Assembly (NCBI RefSeq): GCF_963676685.1 | Contig: NC_092354.1 | Span: 19,970,746 to 20,034,745 of the forward strand | DNA: 64,000 nucleotides | Source: Mytilus edulis | Lineage: Eukaryota > Mollusca > Bivalvia > Mytilida > Mytilidae | Direction: 5' to 3' | Shown: positions 35,669 through 47,363 of the stretch, piece after piece | How the letters are laid out: each line of letters begins with the position of its first letter | How positions within the stretch are numbered: the stretch's first letter is position 1 | Notes under the pieces: model-generated | Databases searched by the model: none | What the model was told of the DNA's origin: nothing | Seen by the model: the letters and a program-made list of their open reading frames with translations, nothing else | Position numbers and translations under genes: made by a program

Positions 35669-38600
35669 TCAATCCTCACCTAGATCAATATTTGAATTCT
35701 TCTCTTTAAGTAATCTCACTATATCAGTATGTCCCTTCTGAATTGCTATATCCAATGGACTACAACCATTTGCGTCACATAGATCAATATTGGGATTCCT
35801 GTCTAACAACAACTTTACTATTTCAGTATGTCCTTCCTGACAAGCCTGCCTCAGTGGACTACAACCATTTTTGTCACATAGATCAATATTTGGATTCCTC
35901 GTTAACAACAACTTTACTATTTCAGTATGTCCTTCCTGACAAGCCTGCCTCAGTGGACTACAACCATTTTTGTCACATAGATCAATATTTGGATTCTTCT
36001 CTAACAACTTTACTATTTCAGTATGTCCTTCCTGACTAGCCTGCCTCAGTGGACTACATCCTTTTTTGTCACATAGATCAATGTTAGAATTCTTCTCTAG
36101 CAACAACTTTACTATATCAATATGTCCGTTGTAACTTGCCCTCTCCAAAGGACTACATCCTAATATATTGTCACAGAGATCAGTACGAGGAGAATTCTCT
36201 AACAACAACTTTACTATATCAGTATGACCTCCCTGACTTGCTATATTTAACGGACTACAACCATTTATACCACAAAGATCAATGTTAGGATTTTTCTCTA
36301 ACAGCAGCTTTACTATTTCAGTATGACCATAAACACTTGCCTGTCTCAGAGGACTACAACCATTTTCGTTACATAGATCAATGTTAAGATTTCTCTCTAA
36401 CAACAACTTTACTATTTCAGTATGTCCTTCCTGACTTGCAATGTACAAAGGACTATTACCATCCGTTTGACATAGATCAACGTTAGGATTTCTCTCTAAC
36501 AACAACTTTACTATTTCAGTATGTCCTTGCTGACTTGCCATGTACAAAGGACTACTGCCATCCTTTCGACATAGATCAATGTTAGGATTTCTCTCTAACA
36601 ACACCTTTACTATTTCAGTATGTCCATTCTGACTTGCAATGTACAGAGGACTACCTCCATCCTTTTGACAAAGATCAATATTAGGATTCCTCGTTAACAA
36701 CAACTTTACTATTTCAGTAGATCCTTCGTAACTTGCTAGGTTCAGAGGACTCCAGCCGTATTTGTCACATAGATCAATAATAGGATTCCTCGTTAACAAC
36801 AACTTTACTATTTCAGTATGTACGTTTAGACTTGCCTTGGACAGAGGACTTCTGCCATAATTGTCACACAGATCAATTTTAGGATTTCTCTCTAACAACA
36901 ACTTTACTATTTCAGTATGTCCATTCTGACTTGCAATGTGTAGAGGACTACAACCATCATTTTGACAAAGATCAATATTAGGATTCCTCGTTAACAACAA
37001 CTTTACTATTTCAGTATATCCTCCCTGACTTGCTATGTTCAGAGGACTCCAGCCGTATTTGTCACATAGATCAATATTAGGATACCTCGTTAACAACAAC
37101 TTTACTATTTCAGTATGTACGTTTAGACTTGCCTTGTACAGAGGACTTCTGCCATAATTGTCACACAGATCAATGTTAGGATTTCTCTCTAACAACAACT
37201 TTACTATATCAGTATGTCCTTCCTGACTTGCCATATTCAGAGGACTCCAGCCATCTTCGTCACATAAATCAATATTTGGTCTCTTCTCTAACAACAACTT
37301 TACGATATCAGTATGCCCGTTCTGACTTGCTTTGTACAGAAAACTACAGCCATTTTTGTCACATTGATCAATGTTAAGATTTCTCTCTAACAACAACCTT
37401 ACTATTTCAGTATGTCCATTCGCACTTGCTTGTCTTAGTGGACTCCAGCCATCATTGTCATGTATATCAAGATTAGCATTCATCTCTAACAACAAGTTTA
37501 CTATTTCAGTATGTCCGTTTTGACTTGCCATGTACAGAGGACTACATCCATCATTGTCACATAGATCAATGTGAGCATTCCTCTCTAACAACAAGTTTAC
37601 TATTTCAGTATGTCCGTTTTGACTTGCCTTGTACAGAGGACTACATCCATTCTTTTGACACAGATCAATGTTAGGATTTCTCTGTAACAACAACTTTACT
37701 ATATCATTATGTCCTCCCTGACTTGCTATGTGCAGAGGACTGCAGCCATCTTCGTTACATAGAGCAATGTTGGAATTCCTCTCTAACAACAGTTTTACTA
37801 TAGTAGTATGTCCATATGAAGCTGCCGTGTACAGTCCAGTAACCCCATCATCTCGACATTGATCCACATCCACATCATTCTGTAGCATCCAATGTACCAT
37901 ATCAGTATAACCCTTCCCACAAGGTATTATCAGTGGAGTAGTACCTGATCCATGGTGCTCTTTTGGTAACATTGTATCTTTGGTATTGGCTAATGTTACT
38001 TGTTGTGATTTGTCCAGCTGTTTTAAATGCTGTAATAGCTGTTGTCTAAATAATGGTGCTTCCAAATTGCTGTTAAGGAATATAACTCTAACTTTTCCAG
38101 TTGACCAGTCCTTTATAAACCTTTTTATATATGTTTCTAAATAGTCCTCAGGTATTTTAATAATGAACTCTATTTTACTGTTCCTGTCATCTGGTGATTG
38201 TCTCCAAATAAAACGTTCATGTAATAAGCCACTATCACCATGGTCTATCATACATTCAATCATTTTCTGACCAAAGTAATGAGCTAGGAAATCAAACAAT
38301 TTATCATGTACAGTTCTATATATACCGTTCTGTTTATATACAAATGTACCGTCTAGAGTATGAAGGGCCTCTTTAAGTTCTTCCTTAGAAGTACCTCTGT
38401 TCAATCTACAAGCCCCGCATGTGTCTTCTATGATATGTCGTTGTTCATCTGTCACTTTACCCTGGAACCATTTCTCTTTCAATTGATTATTAAAAAGAAC
38501 TATTAAAACTAGACTGCATATTTTATAGTTGCCTTCAACACCACATCTACTCAAACTGTCTAGTTCATTTAGATAGACTGTAAAAGGATTTTTGAAAAAT

Positions 38601-39207
38601 TCGATAACATCTCCATGTTTCCCCTCGGCATATAAAGAGCATAAAAGTGGAAAGAATTCACTATTTTGGGATAACCTATCAAGACCGTTCAAGCTTGAAT
38701 CAATATAAATGCTTAACATATTATCTTTTTCTTTTGCTATAAGGCATAACTCATCAGACATCAAATTACATTCACATGATTTAAAAGATTCTAATATATT
38801 AAACTTATCATCTCTATAAACTTGTAACCTGCAAGATACAATAATCTTACAACATTTGTCTGCAATAACTGTGTTTATAACAGGTAACATGTGTTGCCAG
38901 TTTTCAATCTGCTGTTGGTTGGCAGTAAAGTTTCCACAAATATCATCTACAATGAAGACTGTTTGTTTACCAGGTTGATAATAATCTCTGATATCATCTG
39001 GTTTTCTAACTGCTATTATTGTATATCCTTCTTTCTGTAAAAGTAGTGCTGTGTGTCTTGCAATAAAAGATTTGCCTATTCCTGATGGACCAGTTAAAGT
39101 CAAACAACTGTTGTCCTGCACACATTCAAAGACGTACTCACTTGCTCTTGTAGTCACAAACATCTTATCTTTATTTTCCCATTCTTTAATTTCTTTTTCC
39201 ATTTGTT
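35669..39207 (-). CDS. gene B exon 5: STAND NTPase with 23 ankyrin repeats
   Basis: Last exon of the intact copy. The acceptor is atatttttcag (AG at 39209-39208), phase 1; the frame runs 1179 codons to TGA at 35669. In the spliced protein (1432 residues, start at 47351) it supplies residue 254 to the end. Counting from the in-exon Met at 39202: Walker A GPSGIGKS (38-45), Walker B VFIVDD (82-87), a helical segment to about 415, then 23 ankyrin repeats of 33 residues. One repeat (number 20) lacks a residue in the LLL segment. By family knowledge the NTPase is an nSTAND3-type signalling ATPase and ANK repeats are protein-binding. The role as an intracellular sensor is inferred. Repeats 9-11 and 12-14 form a duplicated triplet. 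Confidence 0.9.
36620..37220 (-). repeat. duplicated three-repeat block in gene B ANK array
   Basis: Ankyrin repeats 9-10-11 and 12-13-14 share diagnostic residues in the same order: GRSPL..ASLNVHTEIVKLLLTR, then GWSPLN..AS, then a C/G-SPL..IASQNGHTEIVK unit. This indicates a duplication of about 297 bp within the exon. Limits are approximate. Confidence 0.75.
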
Positions 39208-42200
39208 CTGAAAAATATTATACATAAGCTGATTAAAGATAAAAAAAATCAATTTATTTGAAATTTATTTTATCATTTACAACTTGCATTCAATTGTGTG
39301 GATTGCGTATATTGTGTAAGTTATTTCCCGTTTTGAAGTCTAAATAACGACATAAAGTGTTGTATTCTACAAACTTATCCTGTGGTTGGTATTTGTCGCA
39401 GTGGTTATCGTATCCCATCTGCTTGTTTTCCTAGCATAATGATTGAAACTACCGAAAGATAATGATAACTTCTAGCAAAACAGTCCGATATTGTCTATAT
39501 TAACCGTGGAACAGTACTGTACAAATATAACTAATTTTAAAATCTATTTTATAAATTAAACTATAGTTTATATTAAATTTGAAAAACAGTTCAAACAAAT
39601 GTTTCATAAAAGTGAAAGATATCAGCAAGCAAAATCGTGTGAATTGTGCAAATGATGATACAAGCATGAAAATTAGCACGAGGCTTCATTATTATATACT
39701 TTTTAAGACAAATCTGCTGGCCATAAAAAATTTTTTTTTTTCAAAATGGCCACGGACTTTTTCAAAAAAGGCTGTTTTTTCGAGTTCGAAAATACTTATT
39801 TTTCTGGAAAACGTTTTCTTTTACCTTCTTTAAGTGAAAAATATTATCAGGTTTTGTGGCTACATTCCTTGCATGTGACGTGTTTAAAAGATATATATAT
39901 TTGACTTTTCAGGATTTGTGCATGAGCAAAAATGTAACAAAATTCACACCTGGACATTTGAACTTTTTTCTATTTACTTGGTGCTTTTGGATTTTTAATG
40001 ATAGTATGAATTTGTTAGATAACATTTTAGGGTTACGAAACAAATGCATTTATCAGTTTTGCGCATGCGCAAGCTATTTTTAGACATACAGAGTGATTTG
40101 CACCCAATACCATTTTAGATATGTATATATAAACTCCAACATATAGGGTCCGAACAATACGAAGATATTTTGAAGCAAAAGCAAAACGACGGAGAATCTG
40201 CTTTTTATAACCAAATAAAAAATTTCCTATCAAAGCCTTAAATTGAAACTGGAAATGTCGTAAAAAAACAAATCTGAAGAATACGAAAAGTTCTTGGTAA
40301 AGTAGACAGTTTGACCTGAAAGATGTCTTAATACACGAAAACTAAATTACTCCTTTGGCTTTGTCTAGGGATGTCACTTTAGACAGTTTTATCAAATCGC
40401 AGCATATTGGTTTGCTTGAATTATAGGTATATTAATCCAATATCCAACCGTTTATAGTATGGATCACATTTCCGACCTTACATTGATTACGTGCTACGTG
40501 TACAATGTTTCGAGTTCTTTCGGAATTATATTCCAGGTAACTCTCTTCAGAGGTCGTCCGTTCTATTTTTATTTTCTAAATGTTTGTTTGTTTATTATTT
40601 TGTACATTTTAATTATTATTGTAAATTTTATTTATTATTGTTCGTTTTATCGACGTGTGGATAACTGGTTTTGGTTATTAGATTTAGTTTAAGATACGTT
40701 TCAATATGCATTTTTCATTGTCAACGCACCTTCCTTTGGTTTTAGTGTAACTGTCTAATTAATTTCTATTGGGAGACATTGATTTATTTCAAGTGTTTCT
40801 TAACGATTTCCCCAATGTTCCTGTTTCTTTTGAATGCTATTGTAGGTTTTTTGTCAAAGAGATTTTTGAACTGTGGGTTGTCTTGAATTAAATGCCAATG
40901 TTTTCTTATAATGGTTTGTAAATTTTCCGCATTAGCGTGGTATTGTGTTATGAAAGATATATTATAGTTATCTGTGTTTTTGTTTATGCTTGTTTCTTTG
41001 TTTGTTAATTTGTTTAATCTTTCTGTATGGGAAATATTTCTTAATATTTTATTTACAAAAGCGATTTTGTAACCTCTTTGTATTAATTTTTCTGTAAATA
41101 AGTTTATTCTTTCATTAAAATTTTCAGGATCAGAGGTATTTCTAAGAATTCGTATTCCTTTACCTTTAATAAAGGATTTACAACAGCTTTTAGCGTGGTT
41201 AGAATGTTGGTGTAGATATTGGAATTTTTCAGTTGGTTTTGTGAAACATTTAATATCTAAGATATTTTCTTTTTGAAATCTCTGTCCTTTATACGTTTCT
41301 AAGTCTAGAAATTTCAAACTTTGTCTGTCAATTTCATAAGTAAATTGCAGTAGGTTGTGGTTTGTGTTTGCAGTGTCGCTCTCAGCAATTTAACAACATA
41401 TTTTTACATGTTAAGAGCTTTTCCTTCCGGGGAACAGCAGCAATTCGGAAAAACTTGAAATCAGGTGCGGGTCCAGAATTTTGAAGACCCAAGCAGGTCA
41501 GCCAATAGAGGGTTAGCATAATGACACCACGTTCACATCTCGTATTAGGAACGGACCATTTGATTTTCCATGGAATAGGGCTGGGATTTTCATTGGCACA
41601 TGGATTTTTTTTTCATCATTCAATGTTTTCCCTATGTGTTCAATACACAAAATTTATTTCCAAAATTTGTTGGGGAATTGGCAAAGCTGCTATAAGTGCT
41701 AGACAGATTTTTTTTTACCAAATCAGGGTTTGTATATTTTTGATAAACAATCCCAGTCAGTTTTCACTCTATATGTCATCAGTTAAAGGTATTTTAAACA
41801 CATATTATTTTGATCAGTGCAATGCATCTAGGGTATATGTATAACAATAACATATATTATGCTTAGATCACAAACGCCAATAGTTTCTGTCAGGAAGACT
41901 ATTCTTTTGGTGTCATATTGAGGGGTGGTATTTCCTCTGTGACACGCTTCAACAAGATTTAAGGTCTTAATATCGCCTTACACCAAAACGATATATCTTC
42001 AAATAATGAACCGGTATTGTCTAGTAAGGAATTTAACAATACACAGTACCGTTGAAAATGTATCCACCTTCAAATCGAATGTCGTAAGTCTGAAGAATTT
42101 TTTTTACAGCATATACAAATCAACTTTTACTGGCTTTTTCTAAAAAGTAAAATTACCACAATTGAACTCCGAAGAAAATTAAAAACAGAAAGTCCCTAAT

Positions 42201-42746
42201 CAAATGGCAAAATCAAAGCTCACAAACTCAAACGATTGGGCAACAACTGTCATATATTTGAGTAGGTAAAGACATTATAATACTCATCATACATACGTTT
42301 TTAATAACGAAATACCACTGTTATTATTAAATATTCCCCTTCATGTCTTGCCATTTTTTTTATTATTTTCCACTGACTTTGGATGCGTTTTTTGTTAATT
42401 GTTTATGTATTTTCGTTTTGAATTCGGTATTTTTGTTAGTGTAGATTTTGAAGGTTGCCACAATAAGAATAATGATCTATTAATCTCAATGTCTAATATT
42501 TCACGTTTTGTTGTAGTTAGCTAGTGGGGTTAGACTTGAGGTGGCTAAGTTGTTCTAACCCTGTCCCGAAAAAAAAAAGAGTTAAACTGTCAGTGATTTC
42601 TTACCTTCATTGTGATTTCATCTATTTTTAGAAGGGTTCAAACCTCTATGAAATATTCAGTTAAAACTAAAAGTTTTATAAAGTATCATTACTATAGTCT
42701 TTTGTTGTCAAGATATAAACTTTCAAACTATGGACTAATGATGTAC
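39208..42746 (-). other. gene B intron 4
   Basis: Donor GT at 42746-42745 and acceptor AG at 39209-39208. It is about three times longer than the A equivalent. It contains a reverse transcriptase fragment (40787-41386). Near 42170-42260 a segment with 'aaatcaaagctcacaaactc' looks like a dispersed repeat. Plus-strand frames here (39579, 39856, 40459, 41521) show no recognisable protein. Confidence 0.65.
40787..41386 (-). mobile_element. Penelope-like reverse transcriptase fragment
   Basis: A minus-strand open frame of 177 codons, extendable upstream to about 41386, with landmarks of the C-terminal half of Penelope-type reverse transcriptases: LKFLDLETYKG, FTKPTEKFQYLHQHSNH, GIRILRNTSDPENF, LIQRGYK and HWHLIQ. 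The catalytic palm motifs and the GIY-YIG endonuclease are missing, so it is a truncated copy. It lies in intron 4 of gene B in the same orientation as the gene. The family assignment is from motif order; a related GIY-YIG retroelement group is the alternative. Confidence 0.75.
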
Positions 42747-42821
42747 CTCTTATATTCTTTGGTATAACTTCGTCCTGCTCAGCTTTCATTGTTATTATTT
42801 TCTCTTTTAGTTGTTCTTTTT
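42747..42821 (-). CDS. gene B exon 4: coiled-coil linker
   Basis: A 75-bp exon, acceptor ctaattttag (AG at 42823-42822), donor GT at 42746-42745, entering and leaving in phase 1. It encodes EKEQLKEKIITMKAEQDEVI followed by PKNIR. The charged heptad-like pattern suggests a short coiled coil continuing the end of exon 3. Homologue in A: 16038-16121. Confidence 0.8.
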
Positions 42822-44549
42822 CTAAAATTAGGACAGAATTAAGATCATGTGCAGTACACAAATTTATGTTTTAAAATTTTCATGGCATTCACATGTGAAC
42901 AATTTTAGAAGATGTGAAATGATTGCCTATAAGAAGAGTCTCGCCAGAGAAGATGAGGTATACGAAAGCAACTATAGGTCATCGAACAACCTTAAAACCT
43001 GAGCATAACCAATACCACACAATTTCAAAAGGGATCAAAATTACAAACTTTTGTCAAAGGAGAAAAAAATAGCCTTCCAACCCAACAGCTAACATGGAAC
43101 AGTGATGTAACGGCAACATATTAAAACAAACTATAAAATCTGTTAATAAGGATTTACTCATCGAATCGACATACAACAAACAAACCAACTAACGAAAAGA
43201 CATAAGACATAGCGTACCGATACAATTTGAGAGAACTTATTGTTACGTAAACTGAAAGGCCTAAAGTCAATAACAACTAACCAAATGCGTAGCTGCAAGC
43301 ATATGAAACACCGTTATAGTGCTTATTGAAATAGTTTCAACAATAAGATTGGATATTTTTAAGCCAATTAATCAGATGCTGAAAAACCTTCAATCGTAAA
43401 TAACTCTTTACAATACTTAAACTCTTGAATAACGAACCACACAATTTTCAAGGTAAACAGTGAGTTCAAATTCACACAAAAAAAAAACCAACCAATGATC
43501 CAAGTATACACGAGATAGAACTTGACACTTAAATATAAAATTGAGAACGCCTCTTATTTATCTGTGTAATATGAAGGTCAATTTCCTGACTGTCGAATTC
43601 GTATAACTCTTTGATAAAGACTTATATATTTTAGAATATAATGTTTGAAGAAACAAAATACTCGTCTAGTGTAAGTGCAAGATGAGGAAAAAATCAAAAG
43701 AGAGCTTTTATCGGTCAATCATAATGCTGTACTTAAATTACCGGAGTATTGATTAAACCAAAAGTTAGCTATAGAACGAACTATTGTCGGATGTACTCTC
43801 GGACAGACAAATAGACGTGTATACAGATAGAAAAAAAAAACGACAAGATGAACACATAATGTAACTGTAATATATCAAAAACTAAAATGTCAATCAATAT
43901 ACACCCAGATGATTTATTGTGAAGACATCATAATTAGACAAAGCAAAAACATGATTGCGTGCAATGTCAAAATGTACGAATGGACCGAATGAAAGACCAC
44001 ATATGTTCATCGCTGTTTATCATGTTTATATCGATATACTAATATTTTTTATGTTTCATTTTTTTTATTACAAAATAAATAAAACAATAATCAAAGTTAT
44101 GTCAATATCTGTACTAATAAAAACAATATGAATGTCTATCCAAGAAATTATTTGAATCTGGATTTATTTTAAATTTTTGAAAATTGATAAGAAATGTATG
44201 TCATTTCAACCAAGTAATATCGGAATGTGGAAAATTATGAATGAGTAAGTTAATACTAAAATATATAAAAGTGAAAGTAACATAAGCCATACGTGGAAGT
44301 TTTACTTTAATAAATTGGGTCAGTTTTCACCGTACAATTGTTCTAAAATCCAAAATAATTCAAGATTGAAATATAGATTGTTGTTATTTATTCAATGCAT
44401 TGCAATTGCTAAGTACCGCTCACTTTGATAGTCAAAAAAGAAAAATTTAAACAGATTGCAAGCAGGCTGTCTGGATAAATACGACTGAATGTTCAAACAA
44501 AACATATAGAGTCATGCACACATACCATTCTTTTCTAATAAAATATTAC
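42822..44549 (-). other. gene B intron 3
   Basis: Contains the old family 1 copy (42905-43045) shared with A. It lacks the young family 1 fragment and the Penelope end found in A. The remainder matches A 17446-18358. No other feature. Confidence 0.65.
42905..43045 (+). repeat. old family 1 copy shared by A and B introns
   Basis: Degraded family 1 copy with 'agaagatgtgaaatgattgc', 'gccagagaagatgaggtata' and 'gcaactataggtcatcgaac'. It is orthologous in position to 16210-16375. Confidence 0.7.
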
Positions 44550-44760
44550 CTTTTTCCATATTTTTTACAGTTGATTTTAGCTTTTTTATTGTTGAACTTT
44601 GCACCGCTAGTTCATTACCATAGTCATTTAACCTTTCCAGATTTCTGTGAAAACTAAAACCAACATTTAAAAGTTCTTTAAGTGCGTTGAAGTCCAAAAC
44701 TTTAGATTTTGCATCAGCTGCATCTATAACATCTTGCTGATTTCCCAAACCATAGATCGC
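44550..44760 (-). CDS. gene B exon 3: end of HEPN plus coiled coil
   Basis: A 211-bp exon, acceptor tttttaag (AG at 44762-44761), donor GT at 44549-44548, entering in phase 0 and leaving in phase 1. It encodes AIYGLGNQQDVIDAADAKSK, then a helical stretch ending VKNMEK. This is the C-terminal helix of the DZIP3-like HEPN domain followed by a coiled-coil-prone segment. It is intact here, whereas the A copy has a stop at codon 6. Confidence 0.85.
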
Positions 44761-45866
44761 CTTAAAAATAAAAACAAAAAAATAATATGTATTTATAATC
44801 AAAGTAATGTAATCATCACTTTTGTTATAAAGTAATAAAACATTAACATAATGCAAAAGTACATGGGAAGGATTAAACATGTTATACAATATTTTAAATA
44901 TCTTTTCTCAGGCATTGACAATTCAAACCATGGAAAAATCAACACCCTTCAGATATCAGGTTTACAAACTGTCATAGCTTTTCCAGCTTGTTACATGTAT
45001 AATGCAATAATAAGTCCCTAGAGGTTCAATTTTTCATAAGGGGGGGGGGGGGGGGGGGGGGAGGAGCGGGGGTTATATTTCGCGTTATAGAACATTTTCC
45101 ATAGGATTTTATTTCCATTTAGACAAATAGTGTAGAAAATCTAAACATACTAAAAACACGGTTAACGTTAAATTAAAATAGGTTTAATTTGGATACCGAT
45201 TTCGACTTACTTGTTATGTTGCCACCCTCCAAAAAAACCATGAAATAGGTTTAGATTCAGCATATAGCATTGAACCCTAAGATTTTAAGACTTTGAAATA
45301 GACCCAATCGAAATTTGAATACATAAACAATTCAAACAAATATTAGAAAAGTATTGTGTCCCCAAAATTCCCCGCGATTAGGTCCATAACCCCTATAATC
45401 AATCCAAAACTTCTTTTCTTGGTGTGAAACCATCTGGTACAATTTCAGAGAGATCTATAGACTCATACTTAAGTTATTTTCAAGAAAACAGAATACAAAA
45501 TCCATGTTCTTTGGCACCTTTTTGGTGCGTTATTTCTAAATGATTTGGGCTTTAACCCCTCAAATCAATCCCAACCTTCTTTATACGATTTGGAACCTTG
45601 TGGTACAATTTCGTGACGATTTACACACTTATACAAACATGTTTGTCTTAAAACACGAAAACTGCTTGTTTTTGCCACCCAATTCCTAAACAATTAAGAT
45701 AATAACCCCCAGAATCAATCCCAGCCTTCCTTTTGTATTGTAGAACCCTGTGATACAAATTCATAGATATCAATGCATGTACACTCGATGTATTCTTAGT
45801 GAATCAAATGTCTTCGGATGACGACGCACAGTTTTTTCCGTCCTATAAAAACTATAATATTCATAC
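44761..45866 (-). other. gene B intron 2 with tandem units
   Basis: Holds a poly-G run of about 20 bases near 45042-45061. Three diverged tandem units of about 150-165 bp follow, marked by 'aatcaatccaaaacttc' (45396), 'aatcaatcccaaccttc' (45561) and 'aatcaatcccagccttcc' (45713), each followed by a 'tggtacaatttc' or 'gatacaaattca' block. A has only one unit. Confidence 0.65.
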
Positions 45867-46108
45867 CATTTCCAAATCGATCCATATTCTATTGCAGTCT
45901 GTATCTGATAGTTTGCCATCTTTTGAATGCGAAACAATGAAATTCTTATAATACTTTATCCGTGCTATGTGAGCACCAGGCGACACATCATTTGACTGTG
46001 GTAAAGCATCAAATCCAGAAGCTGGTGGTGAAACATATGGTGGCAAATTTCGTAGAAGACAAACCATCAACGTAACATCTAAATCGGCAGATGATACTAC
46101 AGATGACC
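45867..46108 (-). CDS. gene B exon 2: core of DZIP3-like HEPN domain
   Basis: A 242-bp exon, acceptor tttttatag (AG at 46110-46109), donor GT at 45866-45865, entering in phase 1 and leaving in phase 0. It encodes SADLDVTLMVCLLRNLPP, GFDALPQSNDVSPGAHIARI, KYYKNFIVSHSKDGKLSD and a C-terminal RIWIDLEM. The order and motifs match HEPN domains of the DZIP3/hRUL138 type. The HEPN catalytic motif is K-N-x4-H rather than R-x(4-6)-H, so RNase activity is uncertain. Splicing to exon 1 joins YPSSG to SSVVSSADLD, the junction expected for this family. Confidence 0.85.
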
Positions 46109-47119
46109 CTATAAAAAGGATTAGCAATTTAATATGTTTTCTTTCATTCATTTTTATCTCATGAACTGCTATGTGACATACTTTAAATTCACTCACAGTT
46201 TTAGCACTCTCAATGTTAAGTGTACCTACCAGTCAAAGGGCTTTCCTTATTGTAGCCATATGTAAGGACAGTAATGTTTTTTTAACGATTTCTTATTGAC
46301 AAAAACTTTATCTTTTATGAAACCTTTCCATTGTGCATGGCTATTTCTACTTAACATACATATATTGCTTAATGTGTAAACTAGTAAAACCTGATTGCAA
46401 ATACTGTTAATTGTTATAATTGTGATGCATCATCGAACACTCAATGTTTGTGTTATAAAACAAAGAAACGTTACAATAACAACAAATTTCACGAATGACT
46501 GCAATGGTTACTCGTTCAAAAAATGTGAGTTTTATTAACACCTTTTTACCAACATGGACAGTTTTTAATCATTATCCATCTGTTTGTGATGATGATCATT
46601 TTACAACACTATCTATAAATGTCTTATGACTGTAGATCAAAAAGAATGAAGTCATTTCTTAATACAACAAGACCACAAAATTAACTTTCACTGAAATAAG
46701 ACTAAACTTGTAAGTGTTTGCCGTTTTTAATTATCATTGATGTGGTTATATTTATAAATTAACTGTTTACAACATTTAGAATTTTTGAAATACTAAGGCT
46801 TTTCTACCTTAGGCATATATATTACCTTATCTGTATTTGGAAAACGTTTAGGAATATTGGTCCTCAATGGTCTTCAACTTCGTACTTTATTTGGACTTTT
46901 TATCTTTTTTGGATTCGAGCGTCACTGATGAGTCTTTTGTAAACGAAACGCGCGTCTGGCGTATATACAACATTTAGTCCTGATATCTATGATGAGTTTA
47001 TTTAATTGTTTGTATAAAAGCCAATATGATGATTTTCTTACAACATTATGACATCTGAGTACCATCAAGAGTATCACATTTTCATTTTATTCATTTTGTA
47101 AGTTTAAGGAGACAATTAC
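46109..47119 (-). other. gene B intron 1
   Basis: The part up to about 46683 matches the upstream region of A exon 2. The rest, up to exon 1, has no counterpart in A and includes a Penelope-type hammerhead end at about 46860-46990. Confidence 0.65.
46918..46963 (+). ncRNA. hammerhead ribozyme motif, partly decayed
   Basis: Plus-strand core CTGATGA (46925-46931), then GTCT-TTTGT-AAAC for stem II (one mismatch against the AGAC seen at 17.1 kb), GAAAC (46945-46949), GCGC and GTC ending at 46956. Stem I pairs GCGTCA with TGGCGT through six pairs including two wobbles. It is the same family as the motif at 17119-17166, in the opposite orientation, inside intron 1 of gene B. Confidence 0.65.
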
Positions 47120-47351
47120 CTGATGATGGATACAAAGTATGCCATTGTTCAAGAAACAATACTTTCCTTTGGCCTCTGGGTGGTTTGTGCAGGTCTGAAA
47201 GTATTGCCTTATTTGATGAAGATGACACGACTGATTGCAAATTAGGATGAACACTGTCAAAATACCTCCTTAACGCTGTTGTTCCTACTCGGTAATTTAA
47301 GTAAACAATGCGAAGAAAATTATCTTCTTCCTTAGTCATGTTAGTCGCCAT
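47120..47351 (-). CDS. gene B exon 1: start and first part of HEPN
   Basis: Coding start of the intact copy. The ATG at 47351 has G at -3 and G at +4, a better context than the upstream in-frame ATG at 47363 (T at -3). The product starts MATNMTKEEDNFLRIVYLNY and continues with GTTALRRYFDSVHP, and ends EQWHTLYPSSG at a donor GT (47119-47118), phase 1. These are the first helices of a DZIP3-like HEPN domain. No signal peptide or membrane segment was seen, so the protein should be intracellular. The gene B CDS joins 47351-47120, 46108-45867, 44760-44550, 42821-42747 and 39207-35669. These total 4299 nt, or 1432 residues plus stop. No copy of this exon was found for A. Confidence 0.85.
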
Positions 47352-47363
47352 GACAACGTACAT

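Noticed and set aside
41521..41844. 107-codon plus-strand frame
   Set aside because: Phe/Ile-rich AT-driven composition, no recognisable motif, inside an intron of gene B.
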